Below, piece after piece: positions 14,690-22,416 of a stretch of DNA of 33,694 nt. A program made the position numbers and the translations under genes. Each line of letters opens with the position of its first letter. Position 1 is the first letter of the stretch. Origin of the DNA: a virus; IMG/VR virus record IMGVR_UViG_3300050015_000298, positions 1-33,694 of that record; one strand, written 5' to 3'. The notes beneath the pieces were generated by a model. The model saw nothing but the letters and a program-made list of their open reading frames with translations. It did no database searches and was not told the DNA's origin.

Positions 14690-16134
14690 TAGTTTTTTTC
14701 CAATCCTTTTACCTGAATTGAGAGCAACTCAATCCCGTGAAAGATGATTGGTGTTCCAGTCGTATTCCCGTGAAGTCGCAGTCTTATATTATTGAAATCA
14801 TCGGTTGAGGCGTTTGGGAAAAGGGCGTCATATTTGTCTCTAACCATATCGATATCCGCCCAAACGTCTACCGGGGTTTTCTCGGTTTGATACTGTAGCC
14901 TCATTCCAGCGCCATTCTCTGTCATAACCATCATACCGCTAATATTTTTAGACTGAGAGTACATATCAGTAAAAGACCTCCATCTGTCGATGATTTCGTA
15001 ATAAATAGGTGAGGTAAAATCTTTAGTGCCCGAATCTAACTTCCCAACCAATCCGCTGGAAGTCCCGGCGACCTGTTCAATCGTTGTTGAATTATCGTAG
15101 CTTATCAGAGAAGTGATGGTCGTTCCGGCGTAATCATAAATTGTCCATACCTGAGTCGAAATAGAATATCTCATCTGACAGTTCGCATAGGTTACGCCCT
15201 CAACAGTTACAGAACCTATTGACCATCTTACTGCGTCGAACCCGTCGTAAACTCCAACTATATTTTCATAGCTAGTTCTAGGGATTGCTTTGACAAAATC
15301 AAGAACCCTGCGGGATATTTCAGTTGGCTGAGAGTCGTAGTTAAATTTGTAAAATCCGGAAGAATGGTGGAAATAGATTCCATCCTTGGCCTGCACAATA
15401 GATTCTTGCGAGTACGTTCCTACGTTATATGCCGGGTATGGGTCAATATTTTCTGCGCTATAAATTCTGTAAATATGGTTCTGCTTGAAGACTAGAAGGG
15501 CCTTCGGAACCCTAAATAATCCGGTAAAAGATTCTCCATCTTGAGGAGAAATGTTTTGAAAACTGGTGGCGCTATAAGTTATAGAATAAGTTTGCGTGCC
15601 AACATTGAATTGTACTTGGTCAGAATAATAAATAGTATCTGCGGTCTTATTGGCAACCCATATCCTTCCATCAAAACCTGCATTTACGTAGTCTCCAACG
15701 GGCATTGCTGTTGCGGGTACAAACCCCGCAGTGGCGGCAAAGTTGCCTCCGTCTGAACACTGTAATGCGTCGGTGCCGTTAACCATATAAATATGGTTCA
15801 GCCATTGAGAATATCGGGCTTTTGTCGCGACCGTTGTCGTTCTTTTTGTAACCCAAGAGGTACCGTCCCATGCCTGGATAGTTGTACCAAATTGAGCGAA
15901 TAACCTTTTAACACCTCCCTGGATATTAAGAGTCCCAAAAGAAGTAACACTCCCTCCTAGTGTCGTTGCATAGGTCGCAATTCCCGGTCTGGTTTGAATG
16001 GCTCCTACCCTGTCAAAATTCATGTTCATCGCTAACTGGACAGAATTTTCAGGGGTGACGGTATCGTTCAGTTGAGAAGATCTGATAACGCCTTCAGTGG
16101 GATACGGGATTTTAATATTTTTTAATGTTGGCAT
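14689..16134 (-). CDS. Tail-hub/stabilisation protein (P22 gp10-like), 481 aa
   Basis: A 481-residue, beta-rich protein. The early segment NSVQLAMNMNFDRVGAIQTR followed by PG is the 'N-x-D-x-x-G-x-x-x-x-R-P-G' pattern common in podovirus tail-hub or DNA-stabilisation proteins. Repeated blades follow (FAQFGTTIQAWDGTSWV, LNHIYMVNGTDALQCSDGG, FDGRIWVANKTADTIYYSDQ, FKQNHIYRIYSAENI), pointing to a beta-propeller-like fold. Such proteins close the neck after packaging and connect to the needle or fibres. The assignment is by pattern and gene order. Confidence 0.65.
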   Translation of the reverse strand: MPTLKNIKIPYPTEGVIRSSQLNDTVTPENSVQLAMNMNFDRVGAIQTRPGIATYATTLGGSVTSFGTLNIQGGVKRLFAQFGTTIQAWDGTSWVTKRTTTVATKARYSQWLNHIYMVNGTDALQCSDGGNFAATAGFVPATAMPVGDYVNAGFDGRIWVANKTADTIYYSDQVQFNVGTQTYSITYSATSFQNISPQDGESFTGLFRVPKALLVFKQNHIYRIYSAENIDPYPAYNVGTYSQESIVQAKDGIYFHHSSGFYKFNYDSQPTEISRRVLDFVKAIPRTSYENIVGVYDGFDAVRWSIGSVTVEGVTYANCQMRYSISTQVWTIYDYAGTTITSLISYDNSTTIEQVAGTSSGLVGKLDSGTKDFTSPIYYEIIDRWRSFTDMYSQSKNISGMMVMTENGAGMRLQYQTEKTPVDVWADIDMVRDKYDALFPNASTDDFNNIRLRLHGNTTGTPIIFHGIELLSIQVKGLEKN

Positions 16135-16151
16135 TTATAATAGTTACTTAT

Positions 16152-16180
16152 CCTTGCCCCCAAAAAAGTTGGAGACAAAG
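16152..16180 (-). terminator. Strong hairpin between the short collagen-like gene and the tail-hub gene
   Basis: CCTTGCCCCCAA (16152-16163) pairs with TTGGAGACAAAG (16169-16180) over 12 positions, counting G-U pairs on the - strand, with a 6-base T-rich loop. No T-run follows on the - strand, so it is more likely an attenuator or mRNA stability element than a full terminator. Confidence 0.4.
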
Positions 16181-16190
16181 GAAGGAATTA

Positions 16191-16526
16191 TTATGAGTGT
16201 CCTGTATAGCCAGTGTAGCCAGTCGGGCCAGTGTAGCCAGTTGGTCCAGTTACTGATGGGCCGGTGTATCCTGTATACCCTGTCACTCCAATAGGGCCAG
16301 TCGGGCCAGAACCAATATCTGACCACGATGGTACCGCAACCGAACCAGAGTTTCTATATACGACTCCGGTATCTAGTCTTAGTAACTCGCATCCTAGAGA
16401 GAACAGCCCGGCGTACGCTGAGCCGGATGGGAGTGCTCCGTCGGACGTACCTCTCGAGATATATCCGGTGGTGGGACTTTGCTCTTGAATATTTACAAGA
16501 GGAATTAAGGGATTTGAATGTGCCAT
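16191..16526 (-). CDS. Short collagen-like virion protein, 111 aa
   Basis: A 111-residue protein. The N-terminal 75 residues form a small domain ending in a Trp-containing segment (SGSVAVPSWSDIGSG). The C-terminal third is Gly-X-Y triplets, mostly Gly-X-Thr ([16 protein letters not shown] and [16 protein letters not shown]), broken once by a PSVT interruption. Collagen-like tails trimerise and extend from virions. It lacks a C-terminal cap domain, so it may be a short spike or a peptide that co-trimerises with the longer collagen-like proteins. It lies between the HNH endonuclease and tail-hub genes. Confidence 0.75.
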   Translation of the reverse strand: MAHSNPLIPLVNIQEQSPTTGYISRGTSDGALPSGSAYAGLFSLGCELLRLDTGVVYRNSGSVAVPSWSDIGSGPTGPIGVTGYTGYTGPSVTGPTGYTGPTGYTGYTGHS

Positions 16527-16544
16527 GTTTTTTGTTTTGATTAA

Positions 16545-17006
16545 TTATTTTATTTTATGGGAAAGGGTTTTCTCGATAGACCAACCGAGTTTGTAATATC
16601 TTACTGCTAAAGTTCGTCTATTTATTTTTAACTCCCTTGCCCATTCTGCTAATGTTTTACCTTTGAATAGCTTTGTATTGCTTTTATTACTTTGGTTCTC
16701 ACTATGAGTGACCCATCTACAATTCTTTTTCCAGTATCCTTTATCGTTGTTTATCCTATCTAATTCTGTATCCTTACCAAACTTTTCTATATGGTCAGAG
16801 TATGAACCCCACATATCTATAAAAAAGTTTTCAAAATCTTCCCAATGCACGCAAACGCTTATGCCCCTATCTACATAGCGAGCCTTTGTATGAGGATTCT
16901 TCCCCATACACCTGTCTCTCATAGCAATCCATGCTTGGTAGAATTTTACTTCTGCTCTATTAGGATTACGATAAGAACGATTTATCTTGAATGTAGGTAT
17001 TGACAT
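16545..17006 (-). CDS. HNH homing endonuclease, 153 aa
   Basis: A 153-residue free-standing HNH-type endonuclease. The N-terminal part (FYQAWIAMRDRCMGKNPH, then YVDRGISVCVHWEDFENFF) and the core ELDRINNDKGYWKKNCRWVT followed by ENQSNKSN match the phage HNH family that reads DRIdN..GY..xNCRWvt...Q..N. The C-terminus (TLAEWARELKINRRTLAVR, then LGWSIEKTL) is a small HTH that would give DNA specificity. Such genes are selfish elements inserted into phage operons. This one fits its place exactly: its ATG overlaps the neck-protein stop as TAATG. Its DNA looks more A/T-rich than the flanking structural genes, in keeping with transfer. Confidence 0.85.
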   Translation of the reverse strand: MSIPTFKINRSYRNPNRAEVKFYQAWIAMRDRCMGKNPHTKARYVDRGISVCVHWEDFENFFIDMWGSYSDHIEKFGKDTELDRINNDKGYWKKNCRWVTHSENQSNKSNTKLFKGKTLAEWARELKINRRTLAVRYYKLGWSIEKTLSHKIK

Positions 17007-18400
17007 TATGATGTGATTATGGTGGTATCTTGACCAGTATATAGGTTATTGAATAAGGCAAGAACGAGGTCCTCGAATTTCTTCAAATCTGGGTCTGCAC
17101 TCGGTAATAAAATATCCTTTCTATACTTGATAGCATATCTCAAGTAAAACTTATAGATTTCCCTGTAGTGCTCTGGGAGCACTTGAGACAAATCTGCGAC
17201 AACGGTCATTAGTTGGTAATAATCAATGTAGAGGTTGTAACCCTGCATTGAGTCTGGGAGTATCCTATCAAAAACCAACTTGTCAGAATACACTGTATAG
17301 TATATTGGCTGAGAAATTGTGGGTCTCGACCACACCCTCGTCCCCGATGGGATATCTCTTGTAATTCCAGTTACTCCAAGTAACTGATTCGTTGTTAAAT
17401 CAACACTCGTGTAGGCAATCTGCATTATCGTCTGGGTGAACCCTGTGGTAGCCACATACGCTACTCCCGCCGCGACATTTGGAAAATCTCCTGCACTGTC
17501 TAGAGTGATAGATACCGCCCCAGTCAGGGCGACGGATTGAGTGGTCCCGCCCATGACTGAGAAGGCAATCTGGTTCCAGCTTCGTTTGTCAATATATTTT
17601 AGATTGAAAGGTGTCAGTACATTTCCAATCATAAACCTTGCAGCCAATACTGAACGGTCGGTTTCGTTATAGTCAATGTCATTCGGCAAGGCAACAGAAT
17701 TTGTACCGGCCAGCATCTTAATCGGGAATTCAAACTTTTGTTGCCATGCATGTCTAATGCCATATAGCTTTGCTTCGGTGTACTTCCTGGCGTCATCTAC
17801 GGCGCCAAGGCAGAAATCAATTGTTATTTTAGGGTCGTTTTCTGAAACGCCCATGGCTTTTAATACCGGGTAGACAATATTAGCCACTGAATTTACGGGG
17901 TAAGCAGTAACGCTGATTGGGTCTGAAGCCGACGAAAGCGCCCCAGTGAGAGAATTTTTCCATTGGATTTTATAATAATCAGTAGATAACCCGGCCGCGT
18001 CATATATGATTGTATTTTGTTGGGTAACAAAGAATGTCTGGGTGGCAAAGGTGGCGTACGTTCCATCTATTGTTGCGCACTTTGATATCACGATTTGGTC
18101 GTATTTTGTCTCGCTGACCGAATCCCCTCGGTTGTGAGCCATCAATGTGGCCAAGGTGACAAAAGATAGGGTTGTGTGTGAGGCAGAGGTTACTATTTCA
18201 GCGTTTTCGTTACCGATAGAAGACAACAATAACAATATTTGTCCAGTAGTGAAATCAGTTGAATTGTCAACAGGGACAGCCAAAACACCAGAAGCAATGT
18301 TGTCGCTCATATAGGTGACGGTCTTGATATCAAGTTCATTCGGGATACTGATGGTATTCCCTATATTGTGCTTGACTAAAATTTGCGGGAATGTGTTCAT
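17006..18400 (-). CDS. Probable neck/head-tail adaptor protein, 464 aa
   Basis: A 464-residue protein. The N-terminal half is beta-rich and Thr/Ser/Val-rich. From about residue 170 the protein has helices (IVYPVLKAMGVSENDPKIT, then GAVDDARKYTEAKLYGIRHA) followed by strands. The C-terminal end (VLPEHYREIYKFYLRYAIKY and DPDLKKFEDLVLALFNNLY) resembles the helical end of podovirus adaptor or tail-tubular-A-like proteins. Gene order (next to the tail-hub gene) supports a neck role. The extra N-terminal domain is unusual for such adaptors. No catalytic motif is seen. Confidence 0.5.
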   Translation of the reverse strand: MNTFPQILVKHNIGNTISIPNELDIKTVTYMSDNIASGVLAVPVDNSTDFTTGQILLLLSSIGNENAEIVTSASHTTLSFVTLATLMAHNRGDSVSETKYDQIVISKCATIDGTYATFATQTFFVTQQNTIIYDAAGLSTDYYKIQWKNSLTGALSSASDPISVTAYPVNSVANIVYPVLKAMGVSENDPKITIDFCLGAVDDARKYTEAKLYGIRHAWQQKFEFPIKMLAGTNSVALPNDIDYNETDRSVLAARFMIGNVLTPFNLKYIDKRSWNQIAFSVMGGTTQSVALTGAVSITLDSAGDFPNVAAGVAYVATTGFTQTIMQIAYTSVDLTTNQLLGVTGITRDIPSGTRVWSRPTISQPIYYTVYSDKLVFDRILPDSMQGYNLYIDYYQLMTVVADLSQVLPEHYREIYKFYLRYAIKYRKDILLPSADPDLKKFEDLVLALFNNLYTGQDTTIITS

Positions 18401-18430
18401 ATACTTAATTATAATATTTAATAATAGAAA

Positions 18431-20146
18431 TTACAATTCTGCTAATTTTTTCTTCAAAAGTTCCCTATCTTGGTCAACGTGAGACCAACCTGTCTGATAG
18501 GTCTTGTCATATACGGCACCTTTGGAGAAATGATAATGGTTTACCACGGCTTTTTCGGCTCTAACAAAAATACCCAACTTATCCATCTTAGCTGAAAGCA
18601 AATTGTCACACCCTGCGTGCCAGAACTCAGTATCAAAAACCTCTCCAATTTTAGCTATAATATCCTTTCTTATCATAAAATGCTCATTTCTGTTCCCGCC
18701 ATCGGGCAATAGTACTCCGGTGTTGAAGGCGACAAAGCCTTCTGCGCCGACTTTCAAAGCTTCGGTCAAGCTATTTATTGTAAACTCTGTGTCGTCGGAG
18801 GCGAACACTATCCACTCTCCGGTAGACCCTGTCACTCCGTTTTTTACTAGTTGGGGGACCCCGATTCGAGTCTCTCGGCTATCTTTTTTAATTAAAACCT
18901 CTATCTTGTCTTGAGGATAATTAAGGTTTTTTATTGAAGTTAAAAGTCTCTCCATCCCTTCCGGGCGTTCCCCTAAAGTTGGAATAACGAATGAAATTTT
19001 TGGTAAATAGAACTGACCATCCTCAATATATTTTTGGTTAGTTGGACAGAAGGCTATGGCTTTTTTCCAGTGCTCTTCGCTTTTTTGTTTATTGCCTTCC
19101 CACCAATAAGCCACATATAAAAACTCGTGAGGCACGTGCTCGTAGTACGGCTGATGATTCGAATAGAATGGGAGTTGAGTGACCGTAAGCGCGGCCTCAG
19201 AATAGGCAATCGTCTGCTTATACATTGCCTTAAAAAAGTAATATTCGGCTAGTCTCATCATTGGTTCTCGCCGAGCCTCTTTCTCGAAAGATTTAACCCA
19301 CCACTCAAAAGCCCTCCCAATGTCTCCTAAATATTTATAACAATCACCGACAAAAAGCATCGACTGAGAAGCCTCAGTCGGCCATCGGTTCATTGAAATA
19401 TGATTCTCGAGCTCCTTAATAGCTGATCTAAAGCGCCCGGTGTACATCATCTCTCTAGCAAAATAGTGGCTATTTCTGTCATTGTCTGGGTTGTTGTAGC
19501 AATCGACGGCAAGTCCTTTTAAGTAACCAGTCCTATTAGTCTTTTCATTTTGATAATGTTCCAAAAGGATTGTGGACTCATCGAGATAGACTTTCTTCGC
19601 TTCTCCGACCAGAACCTCGTGGATTATACCTTTCCATTTTAACTTTTTTCTATTGTAAAACTTACAGTGCATAAACTTCACGACAGGGTGACCTAGGTCG
19701 TCATGAGAGAAAACAAACTGGTACTCTAGTTGCTCAGCGCCGTCAGCGATAACTTTTTGGACTTTATCCAAATCTAATTTAGTATATATTTCATCACAAT
19801 CAGGGGTAGCTATGACGTCGTTTGAAGAGAAGTCAGCTATATAATTTCTAGCTGAGGCGAAATCAAAAAGAGACTCACCGTCTTTTACTACCGGGGCGTC
19901 TCCATCAACTACGAATTTTTTATTAATTTTTTCGGCTAGTTCTTGGTCTATATTTATCCTGAACTTGTCTCCGACCTCGATGACCTTACATCCTAGGTTG
20001 GTAGCGACTTCAGGGGTTTTATCTGTAGACCCAGTGTCTAGAACCAAAATTTCCCCACCTCTAGATTGGAATTCTTTGAGAGAGCCAATCATCCTTGGCA
20101 AGGTAGCCTCTTCGTTTCTTGCAATGAGGACTACGGAAAAATTCAT
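18431..20146 (-). CDS. Two-domain GT2 glycosyltransferase with helical-repeat linker, 571 aa
   Basis: Residues 1-220 are a family 2 (GT-A) glycosyltransferase: VVLIARNEEATLP, then LDTGSTDKT (D37, D42) and FDFASARNYI before TPDCDEIY (D116, D118, E119, the metal-binding DxD-like site). Residues 225-370 are helical repeats of TPR type (RNSHYFAREMMYTGRFRSAI and similar). Residues 375-571 are a second GT2 domain (ISFVIPTLGERPEGMERLL, then SDDTEF and a late WHAGCDNLL). GT2 enzymes joined to TPR repeats are known to modify peptides and proteins. It would transfer sugars from nucleotide donors in the cytoplasm before assembly. It lies two small genes downstream of the large collagen-like gene, whose Gly-X-Thr triplets are plausible targets (inference). 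Confidence 0.85.
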   Translation of the reverse strand: MNFSVVLIARNEEATLPRMIGSLKEFQSRGGEILVLDTGSTDKTPEVATNLGCKVIEVGDKFRINIDQELAEKINKKFVVDGDAPVVKDGESLFDFASARNYIADFSSNDVIATPDCDEIYTKLDLDKVQKVIADGAEQLEYQFVFSHDDLGHPVVKFMHCKFYNRKKLKWKGIIHEVLVGEAKKVYLDESTILLEHYQNEKTNRTGYLKGLAVDCYNNPDNDRNSHYFAREMMYTGRFRSAIKELENHISMNRWPTEASQSMLFVGDCYKYLGDIGRAFEWWVKSFEKEARREPMMRLAEYYFFKAMYKQTIAYSEAALTVTQLPFYSNHQPYYEHVPHEFLYVAYWWEGNKQKSEEHWKKAIAFCPTNQKYIEDGQFYLPKISFVIPTLGERPEGMERLLTSIKNLNYPQDKIEVLIKKDSRETRIGVPQLVKNGVTGSTGEWIVFASDDTEFTINSLTEALKVGAEGFVAFNTGVLLPDGGNRNEHFMIRKDIIAKIGEVFDTEFWHAGCDNLLSAKMDKLGIFVRAEKAVVNHYHFSKGAVYDKTYQTGWSHVDQDRELLKKKLAEL

Positions 20147-20392
20147 TTATTTATCTAAGTCTTCTGCGTCTGCCGGCTCGTTAGTTTCTTCGGCCGTACC
20201 TAAACACTCGTCGAGTTCTTCCTGCTGAGCCTTGGCTTCAGCTTCTCTCGCTGCCTGAGACCCACTAACTAAAATTTTAATAAGGTTTTTGTGCTCTTTG
20301 ATGAAGTCTTTTTCGGTCATTTCTGGAGCCATTTTAGTTCCCTTAACCTTATTTTTTTGAGACTCATTGTACACCTCGGCTATTTTTGCCAT
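20147..20392 (-). CDS. Hypothetical charged protein, 81 aa
   Basis: An 81-residue protein with a basic N-terminal half (NESQKNKVKGTKMAPEMTEK), a central helix and an acidic, Ala/Glu-rich C-terminus (AREAEAKAQQEELDECLGTA). It abuts the glycosyltransferase gene with no spacer (TAAATG). The charge split suggests a small adaptor or chaperone, but no family is recognised. Confidence 0.6.
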   Translation of the reverse strand: MAKIAEVYNESQKNKVKGTKMAPEMTEKDFIKEHKNLIKILVSGSQAAREAEAKAQQEELDECLGTAEETNEPADAEDLDK

Positions 20393-20396
20393 AGTT

Positions 20397-20585
20397 TTAT
20401 AGGGCGTTTGCCTCGTTAATTGTATTTTGTAACTCAGTTATTTGCGGGTCGAAAGAATCGTTCGTTTTTTGAATCATAGATGCCTTCATTACCACTAGGG
20501 CGTCGAGTTTAGCCTGTAAGTCTGCGACCACAAGTTCTCCGTTCACTAAATAATTTTTGCCGTCTACTCCTTTTATTATTGCCAT
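20397..20585 (-). CDS. Hypothetical small coiled-coil protein, 62 aa
   Basis: A 62-residue protein with a beta hairpin N-terminus (IIKGVDGKNYLVNGELVV) and a helical remainder (DLQAKLDALVVMKASMIQKT, then QITELQNTINEANAL). It follows the collagen-like fibre gene and has no SD; the leader is A/T-rich with a C just before ATG. It could be a fibre-assembly factor by position only. Confidence 0.6.
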   Translation of the reverse strand: MAIIKGVDGKNYLVNGELVVADLQAKLDALVVMKASMIQKTNDSFDPQITELQNTINEANAL

Positions 20586-20602
20586 GTTTTTTATTTTTAA
20601 TT

Positions 20603-21859
20603 TTAAAATGCTACTGCTCTTACAGCGATTGCTATTGAAAGTGTCCCGGGTGTTCCTCCAGTTTGGAAGGCTGTAATTGTAATATTAGTTGCGTCTTTAG
20701 AAACATTCAGAGCATAGTAGTTAGAACTATTCGGACCTAATAATAATGCTCCTACGCCTGGTCCGCTTGAACCGTCACCGAGTCGTCCACTCTGTGCATT
20801 ATTGAAAGCAATCGATTCTGAAGAATCACCAAAACAAAATATATGTACGTCAACTAATGTCGGAGTCTTCCCCAATCCGTGAGCGATAACAATGGGGGAC
20901 GAAAAGCTAGTAGTTGCTCCAGTTGTGGAAGAATAAACTGTGGGAGCAGTGGCCGCCCCAGTATATCCGGTCGCTCCTGTGGCACCGATAGACCCGGTAT
21001 ACCCCGTCGCTCCAATCGGACCAGTGTAACCAGTGACCCCGATAGTACCGGTGTATCCTGTGAAACCAGTGTATCCTGTCGGACCAGTCGGACCGGTTGA
21101 ACCCTGCGGACCGGTATATCCGGTTGGGCCTGTCGGACCTAACGGCCCAGTATATCCAGTAAAATTGCCCGGCCCGGTATAGCCTGTCGGACCAGTGGCT
21201 CCAATCGGCCCGGTGTATCCGGTCGCTCCAGTGGAAGCCACAGCTCCCTGTGGGCCAGTATAACCGGTGGCTCCTGTCGGTCCTAACGGTCCAGTATATC
21301 CAGTAAAGTTGCCTGCTCCGGTATATCCAGTCGGTCCAGTCGCTCCGGTGGGTCCTAATGGCCCAGTATAGCCGGTGAAATTGCCTGCCCCGGTATAACC
21401 TGTAAATCCGGTCGCGCCGATGGGGCCGGTATACCCAGTTGGGCCAGTTGCTCCCTGCGGGCCGGTGTAACCAGTGGCTCCAGTCGGACCAATAGGCCCG
21501 GTATAACCAGTTGGGCCAGTTGACCCGGTAGAAGATGCTCCTCCCGACGCTCCAGTATATCCGGTATAACCAGTTGGACCGGTGTAACCTGTAAAGTTTC
21601 CGGGACCAGTAAAGCCAGTGTACCCGGTTGGACCAGTGGCTCCTGTCGGTCCTAACGGTCCAGTTGGACCCGTTGGAATATTTATTTTTGAATCAACCCA
21701 CGCAGAGGTATCGGTATCCCAGACCCAAATAGAGTCTGTTGTACCGACTATTGCAAAATAGCCGGCGGCTCCAGTCGGGTACGCCGCAGCCAATGCCGCG
21801 GGGGTTGCGAAAAACCCTAAGTCGTTTGCATCTTTTAATCTATTAGCTAAGTATCCCAT
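20603..21859 (-). CDS. Large collagen-like tail or head fibre protein, 418 aa
   Basis: Residues 1-60 are a folded N-terminal domain ([18 protein letters not shown], then [20 protein letters not shown]) that probably docks to the virion. Residues 62-301 are about 80 Gly-X-Y triplets dominated by GPT, GYT and GAT. The triplets are broken by four N-F-T interruptions (N88, N160, N184, N232) and by S109 and A208. Residues 302-418 are a beta-rich C-terminal domain ([20 protein letters not shown]), which could start trimer folding and bind the receptor. The interruptions are spaced 72, 24 and 48 residues apart, all multiples of 24. The first six residues match the 166-aa collagen-like protein at 25373-25873. 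Confidence 0.85.
   Translation of the reverse strand: MGYLANRLKDANDLGFFATPAALAAAYPTGAAGYFAIVGTTDSIWVWDTDTSAWVDSKINIPTGPTGPLGPTGATGPTGYTGFTGPGNFTGYTGPTGYTGYTGASGGASSTGSTGPTGYTGPIGPTGATGYTGPQGATGPTGYTGPIGATGFTGYTGAGNFTGYTGPLGPTGATGPTGYTGAGNFTGYTGPLGPTGATGYTGPQGAVASTGATGYTGPIGATGPTGYTGPGNFTGYTGPLGPTGPTGYTGPQGSTGPTGPTGYTGFTGYTGTIGVTGYTGPIGATGYTGSIGATGATGYTGAATAPTVYSSTTGATTSFSSPIVIAHGLGKTPTLVDVHIFCFGDSSESIAFNNAQSGRLGDGSSGPGVGALLLGPNSSNYYALNVSKDATNITITAFQTGGTPGTLSIAIAVRAVAF
20957..21676 (-). repeat. Collagen-coding tandem repeats with a 72-bp super-repeat
   Basis: Nine-base Gly-X-Y coding units form a long repetitive block. On top of them lies a larger unit beginning at each GNFTGYTGP copy. Copies start at residues 87, 159, 183 and 231, so spacings are multiples of 24 codons (72 bp). 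This points to growth and shrinkage by unequal recombination or slippage. Confidence 0.75.
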
Positions 21860-21894
21860 ATATATTAATTATACTGTACTTTTAATAATCTATC

Positions 21895-21920
21895 CATGCC
21901 GTCTTTTTAGTGGCGGCGTG
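21895..21920 (-). promoter_or_regulatory. GC-rich hairpin upstream of the large collagen-like gene
   Basis: CATGCCG (21895-21901) pairs with CGGCGTG (21914-21920) over 7 positions with one wobble, around a 12-base loop. It stands out in an A/T-rich gap, after the small membrane-protein frame and about 35 bases before the collagen-like start at 21859. No T-run follows, so it is a candidate attenuator or mRNA processing or stability site. Confidence 0.4.
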
Positions 21921-21929
21921 GGCAAATTA

Positions 21930-22007
21930 CTACCTTTTACGTCTAGAATTTAATCTATAAATTAAGTAGATAACTGCTATTATTAAGATGAGTTCTAATA
22001 AGCTCAA
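21930..22007 (-). CDS. Possible 25-aa single-span membrane peptide (TTG start)
   Basis: A TTG overlaps the TGA of the upstream holin-like gene (TTGA), opening a 25-residue frame. It reads LSLLELILIIAVIYLIYRLN after the start codon's Met and ends in the basic SRRKR. One hydrophobic helix with a positive C-terminus is the design of small lysis or toxin-like membrane peptides. Location right after two holin-like genes supports a lysis role. The non-ATG start and short length leave doubt. Confidence 0.45.
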   Translation of the reverse strand: MSLLELILIIAVIYLIYRLNSRRKR

Positions 22008-22213
22008 AGTTTGCTTGCGTCGCTCCCCCCACCTATTTGCTCTCCAATCTTATCTGTTGTTTTTACAACTACGAATCCGCCAGTTATTGTTGCGATTAAA
22101 AGCATTTCTGCCTCTCCAATATATCCCTTTGTTTTAAGATAGATGGAAAATGCACCAATAACCATTGCCCAAAATCGGGTAGAGGTTATAAATTGTAATT
22201 TTTCTGGAATCAT
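22004..22213 (-). CDS. Small membrane protein, holin-like, 69 aa
   Basis: A 69-residue protein with two hydrophobic stretches (RFWAMVIGAFSIYLKTKGYI and AEMLLIATITGGFVVVKTT) and a polar Gly/Ser-rich end. Size, two membrane spans and position directly after the endolysin and another membrane protein suit a holin, which times lysis by making membrane holes. The start follows an A/T-rich leader without SD. The specific holin family is not recognised. Confidence 0.6.
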   Translation of the reverse strand: MIPEKLQFITSTRFWAMVIGAFSIYLKTKGYIGEAEMLLIATITGGFVVVKTTDKIGEQIGGGSDASKL

Positions 22214-22217
22214 AAAT

Positions 22218-22400
22218 TTATTTTAAGCTGAATATCGCTGGACCACCTAAAACTAATTCTAAGATGTAAATAACCACAAGGAATATTACTATTCCAAAGA
22301 TTATTTGCTTGTATGGTTCCACGATTGGTAAAAAGTTTAACAACCATAGAGCGAAACCTACGACCACGAGAAGAATAATTATACTTAAAATTGCGATCAT
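22218..22400 (-). CDS. Small two-span membrane protein, 60 aa, holin candidate
   Basis: A 60-residue protein that is almost entirely two membrane spans (AILSIIILLVVVGFALWLLN and QIIFGIVIFLVVIYILELV), joined by a short Pro/Glu/Tyr loop. It resembles small bacterial membrane proteins of the Thivi_2564 type and also fits a class II holin. It lies between the endolysin and a second holin-like gene, so it is probably part of the lysis cassette. Confidence 0.6.
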   Translation of the reverse strand: MIAILSIIILLVVVGFALWLLNFLPIVEPYKQIIFGIVIFLVVIYILELVLGGPAIFSLK

Positions 22401-22416
22401 TTGTTTTTTATTTTAA

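Noticed and set aside
16144-16326. 60-codon - strand frame rich in Trp
   Set aside because: It is a shifted frame over the collagen-coding repeats; the Trp-rich text results from reading the repeat out of frame.
20957-21676. CRISPR-like regular repeats
   Set aside because: The regularity is in coding triplets for Gly-X-Y with no unique spacers between constant repeats. It is explained by the collagen-like gene.
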